Positions 60,839 to 64,000 of a stretch of 64,000 bases of DNA are shown piece by piece; positions within the stretch are counted from its first letter, which is position 1, and each line of letters opens with the position of its first letter. Made by a program: the position numbers and the translations under genes. This stretch comes from Polyodon spathula (lineage: Eukaryota > Chordata > Actinopteri > Acipenseriformes > Polyodontidae): contig NC_054540.1 of the NCBI RefSeq assembly GCF_017654505.1, forward strand, positions 39,072,468 through 39,136,467. The letters run 5' to 3'. The notes beneath the pieces are model-generated. The model saw only the letters and a program-made list of their open reading frames with translations, was not told the DNA's origin and did no database searches.

Positions 60839-61240
60839 CACCTACACTAGGTTAAAGAAAGCTTTCAGTTTGCTTGCCTCTTCTTCCAGGAAGTCTGTTA
60901 CTGTTTTACTTCCATGGTTATTTCAGCCCAGAAGCGTCTTTGAGGTCATCTTACTGGCTGCAAAGCATCTCAGTATTTAGGGGAAGCTGTTGGTTGGTTA
61001 CTGACAGGAACAAAGGCCCTGGAGGGATGGGGACATTTTCACTCTACAGGTTTTCAGGAAGTGCAAGACAATCTAAACACATGGCTTGACAATCTAAACA
61101 CTATTTCTTTAACCTAGTGTACAGTACAGCCAGATTTCATTACTGTGCTTTATGTGTATCTTTTGAAACTTCACATTTTAACCTATGTTGTGAATTGAAT
61201 TTAAAAAATAGGGAACTATTTTGTTAGCTACACTTACAGA
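60839..61240 (+). repeat. MITE-like interspersed repeat, copy 3
   Basis: CACCTACACTAGGTTAAAGA (60840) and TTCTTTAACCTAGTGTACAG (61105) are inverted ends. The right flank includes AACTATTTTGTTAGCTACA, also present at 21259-21278 beside copy 2. Same orientation as copy 2. The interior (about 230 bp) has little similarity to the other copies beyond short blocks. Confidence 0.6.
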
Positions 61241-63900
61241 ATAACCCTGTAGACAATGTTGTATTAAAAAAAGAACATTTCCATTTAACGCCTACAGCAA
61301 CCTAACCAACAAAACACCAGCATTATAAATAATTTTAAAGTCTTGTGCTTCAAGAAAAATTGTAAGACTTAAAATGCCATGCCTCTTTCAGTAAAAACAA
61401 TAATTTGTTTACAGGTGTGTCTCCTTCTCTCCACAGGGGTTATAAGGGTTAAAAAGGTTTTCAAACAAGATTTCACACGAACAGTAATTACTATGTTTTT
61501 ATGTAAAATACAGGTCTAATAAATGTAATTGCCAAGTTGCATGACAATGAGTCGGTGTTAGTCTTGCTTTAGGGCCGAGAAGCAGCTACTGTTGGAAATC
61601 AAATTCCAAAGACAACAATACAGTCTACAAAACAACACAGCCCTTCATTTGACAGGCAGCTTTCACTCATCAAGTAGTGAATTGTGATGAAGGTAGCATG
61701 CCTCCTGTCTCCAGACAGAGAGACAATTATAATATTAAGCTGGCAGTAAAACACGATTAAACAGAGCTAGACTTGTTAAAAGCATGGCTAAATATGTGTA
61801 TTATGCATTAGTTGTGACTATTACATGATGTACAGGTGTGCTGTAATATGAATATTCACAACCTTATTTTGAACACGTAGCACATTATGAATGTACCTCA
61901 CATTCATGGCTGTCCAGTGTGAAAAATGGTTATCAGAGGAGAAATGTGTGTCAGAAAGACTGGAGCCATGATTTTGTACATTAGAGAAGACAGTCAAGTT
62001 GCATTGAAGCTGTTTTGATAAGTTGCTCAGAGCTAATAACTCCCTGAGACTCAGGTATGATAATTGTTGATGCATGATGAAGATGTAGGGCACAACATCA
62101 ATGAAATTTCAGTGAAAGTACAACATGGCAAGTGGCACTGTGACTGAAGTACTGAATGCCCTGGAGGGACCACCATTTTAGTGGGGGAAGGCTAATTAAT
62201 ATTTATTTCTTTATTTATTTACTGCATTTATATAGCACTTGTCATACAAAAGTATCGCAGAGTACAAGAGTACAAAAGTACATAGCAGAAAAAAAATGAA
62301 CAAACCACAATTTCTCCTTTCCCATCCATCTTAAGCATGGGTCTCATAGTCGCTGTGTTTTCAAATCCCCTCGCCAACCCCTTACAAAAGTTTACCATGG
62401 TGAGGCAGGGTAGCGATCGGACAAGGCTGGTCATCAGCAGGAAAGCAAACCCAGTCATGAAGCTGCAGTTTTTAAACACAATTGCTCATGTTTATCAAAG
62501 CAAAATACTCAATACACAAAACAAGGCAACAAAGGCACAGGGGCCAGAATAAAAGGTTAAAGGTTTAAATCAGTGAGTCTGCTTGTCCAGGCTGAGCCAT
62601 GCATTCACTGCACATTCTACTACTTCCACACTCCTCCACCAAACAAAGGGTCTGGTTCCCTTTACATACCATGTTGCAGGGACTTGATTGACCGTCAGTT
62701 ATTCAATCAGATCCAGCCACATTCTGGCAGGGATAGTATTGATTCCATCCCTGCCAAACTTAGATTCAAAATAATCAAACTATATTAAAACCCAACACCA
62801 AAACCACACACTATTTACACGAGAAGCTTTGCCCTGGCGCATACAAAGAAACGTAAATACCGTCACTTTTTATTATCATATTTTACATGTAAGAAGCATT
62901 TAAAAAAAAAAGTTTAAAAATACTCCTATTGAACATTAACCCTTTCAGGACCAAGCATTTTTCAGTGGGATGCTCCCCCAGGACCAGGCGTTTTTTGGCT
63001 GAATTTGACTCTCTTCCTATAAAAAGTCAATAAAAATCTATTTACTACAGTAGCAGCTTGGAAATGGTTACCTTTTTTTTTTCAGTACACTCTAGGAAAC
63101 ATTATAAAAGACTTGAGAAACCATACAAACTTTTAGCTTTTTTTTTCCCCAACACAATATATATTTTTTAAAGTTAAGTATTTTTTATTATGTACTCTGC
63201 TTAGAGATACATGTAGGAAAACTCGGTATTCTATGACCTGAGGGACTTAAAATACTTCTTGAAAGTTTTGAAAAATATTCATGTTTGGGCAAATTACAAG
63301 ACATTGTTTCACCTGAGTGATTGCAATGACATAATACACGTTTATTCCCAGGATCTTTATAAGCAATAATGGCCAATACTCTCAAAATAAATATTTATGA
63401 ACAAAATAATAGTTATTTATTCCATTATTGACAGCAATAAGGAAAAAAAAAAACATACCTGATACATTTAGTTCATGAAACAGTATTTGCTTATATTCAC
63501 TCATTTCTTGATATTTATAAATGTTGTAAACACACACACACAGGAGACAGAATAAATATTCTAGTATAAATACATTAACAGTCAAATACATCAGATTTAG
63601 TGTCCCCCCTTTTTTTTTATTTCTAAACAAGTTTCTGCTTTTGGCTCCACCATTTAGACACTAAATGCCTCTCTCAGTGACTATTTTAAGTGTTACATCT
63701 TCCTATAAAATAAAATAAAAATAGTGATGCCATTTTTTTCCTAATTTACACATTTATATACAAATGTTTTAATGTTACTTTCATAAAAAGTGCCATCAAA
63801 CATATGCAATTGATTTATTAATATAATTAAACAAAACTGCTAACGTCACCTGTAAGTATTTGTTTTCTGTCTTGTGTGGCAAATTTGTGATTAAGAGAAT

Positions 63901-63938
<38 letters not shown>

Positions 63939-64000
63939 CTCTGTATATTTTATTAGGAACATAATACCTTTAAGATGCATCTGATTCTCCACATGGTTTG
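61241..64000. other. Right-edge non-coding stretch
   Basis: No exon recognised. It includes an L2/SINE-type head at about 62215-62265, a TTAACCCTTTCAGGACC terminus-like motif at 62936 and a T/GT run at 63905-63938. The upstream kcnq1 exons must lie beyond 64000 if the gene is intact. Confidence 0.5.
63905..63938. repeat. Poly-T then (GT)n tract
   Basis: A run of 22 T followed by six GT repeats. Confidence 0.9.

Noticed and set aside
31633..64000. Kv7.1 pore and S6 exons or the exon 11 equivalent
   Set aside because: I looked for minus-strand signatures (MPHFMRTNSF, LLTPITHISQ, the GYGD filter) with splice sites and saw none. They are assumed to lie beyond the window.

Overview
The window is vertebrate nuclear DNA: spliced exons with GT/AG borders, long AT-rich introns, and many decayed retrotransposons and DNA transposons, with no prokaryotic gene organisation. 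The mix of CR1-like, L2, DIRS, Tc1-like, piggyBac-like and LTR elements, with fish-like repeat tails, fits a ray-finned fish, perhaps an early-branching one such as a sturgeon or paddlefish. That placement is inference.

The only host gene I can support is kcnq1 (Kv7.1 potassium channel) on the minus strand. Four consecutive cytoplasmic C-terminal exons are readable: 31557-31632, 29796-29890, 28571-28611 and 25071-25132 (human exons 12-15). All four have consensus splice sites and compatible phases, giving one open frame of 91 codons. Three have exactly the human exon length; the exon 14 equivalent is two codons shorter. The exons upstream of 31632 and the last exon below 25071 were not recognised. 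So 31633-64000 is probably one intron over 32 kb long, and 1-25070 is the next intron or 3' flank.

Layout by region. 1-4.9 kb: a MITE-like repeat, a decayed Tc1-like transposon, a 69-bp duplication and a LINE tail. 5-7.7 kb: a 5'-truncated CR1-like LINE. 8.88-12.90 kb: a DIRS retrotransposon (copy A) with perfect 40-bp inverted ends. 12.9-25 kb: mostly unique AT-rich DNA with a possible conserved non-coding stretch, a second MITE-like copy and a solo LTR. 25-32 kb: the kcnq1 exons, an L2 tail and a minus-strand solo LTR. 32-46 kb: a piggyBac transposase remnant, further solo LTRs, an L2 fragment, a SINE/L2-type repeat and a GC-rich 50-bp minisatellite of about 31-32 units. 46-57 kb: a solo LTR, a repeat pair, a tRNA-derived SINE, and a second DIRS element (copy B) that has been invaded by a CR1 fragment and by a Tc1-ended chimeric segment, and is followed directly by a 259-bp DIRS-derived fold-back. 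57-64 kb: a Tigger-like end, a repeated 15-mer and a third MITE-like copy.

Every transposon coding region seen is broken. The most informative structures are the two DIRS elements with a shared degenerate GGTGC array before gag, the DIRS-derived fold-back, the chimeric Tc1/captured segment in a TA array, the minisatellite whose edges decay at CpG sites, and four solo LTRs with recognisable target-site duplications.
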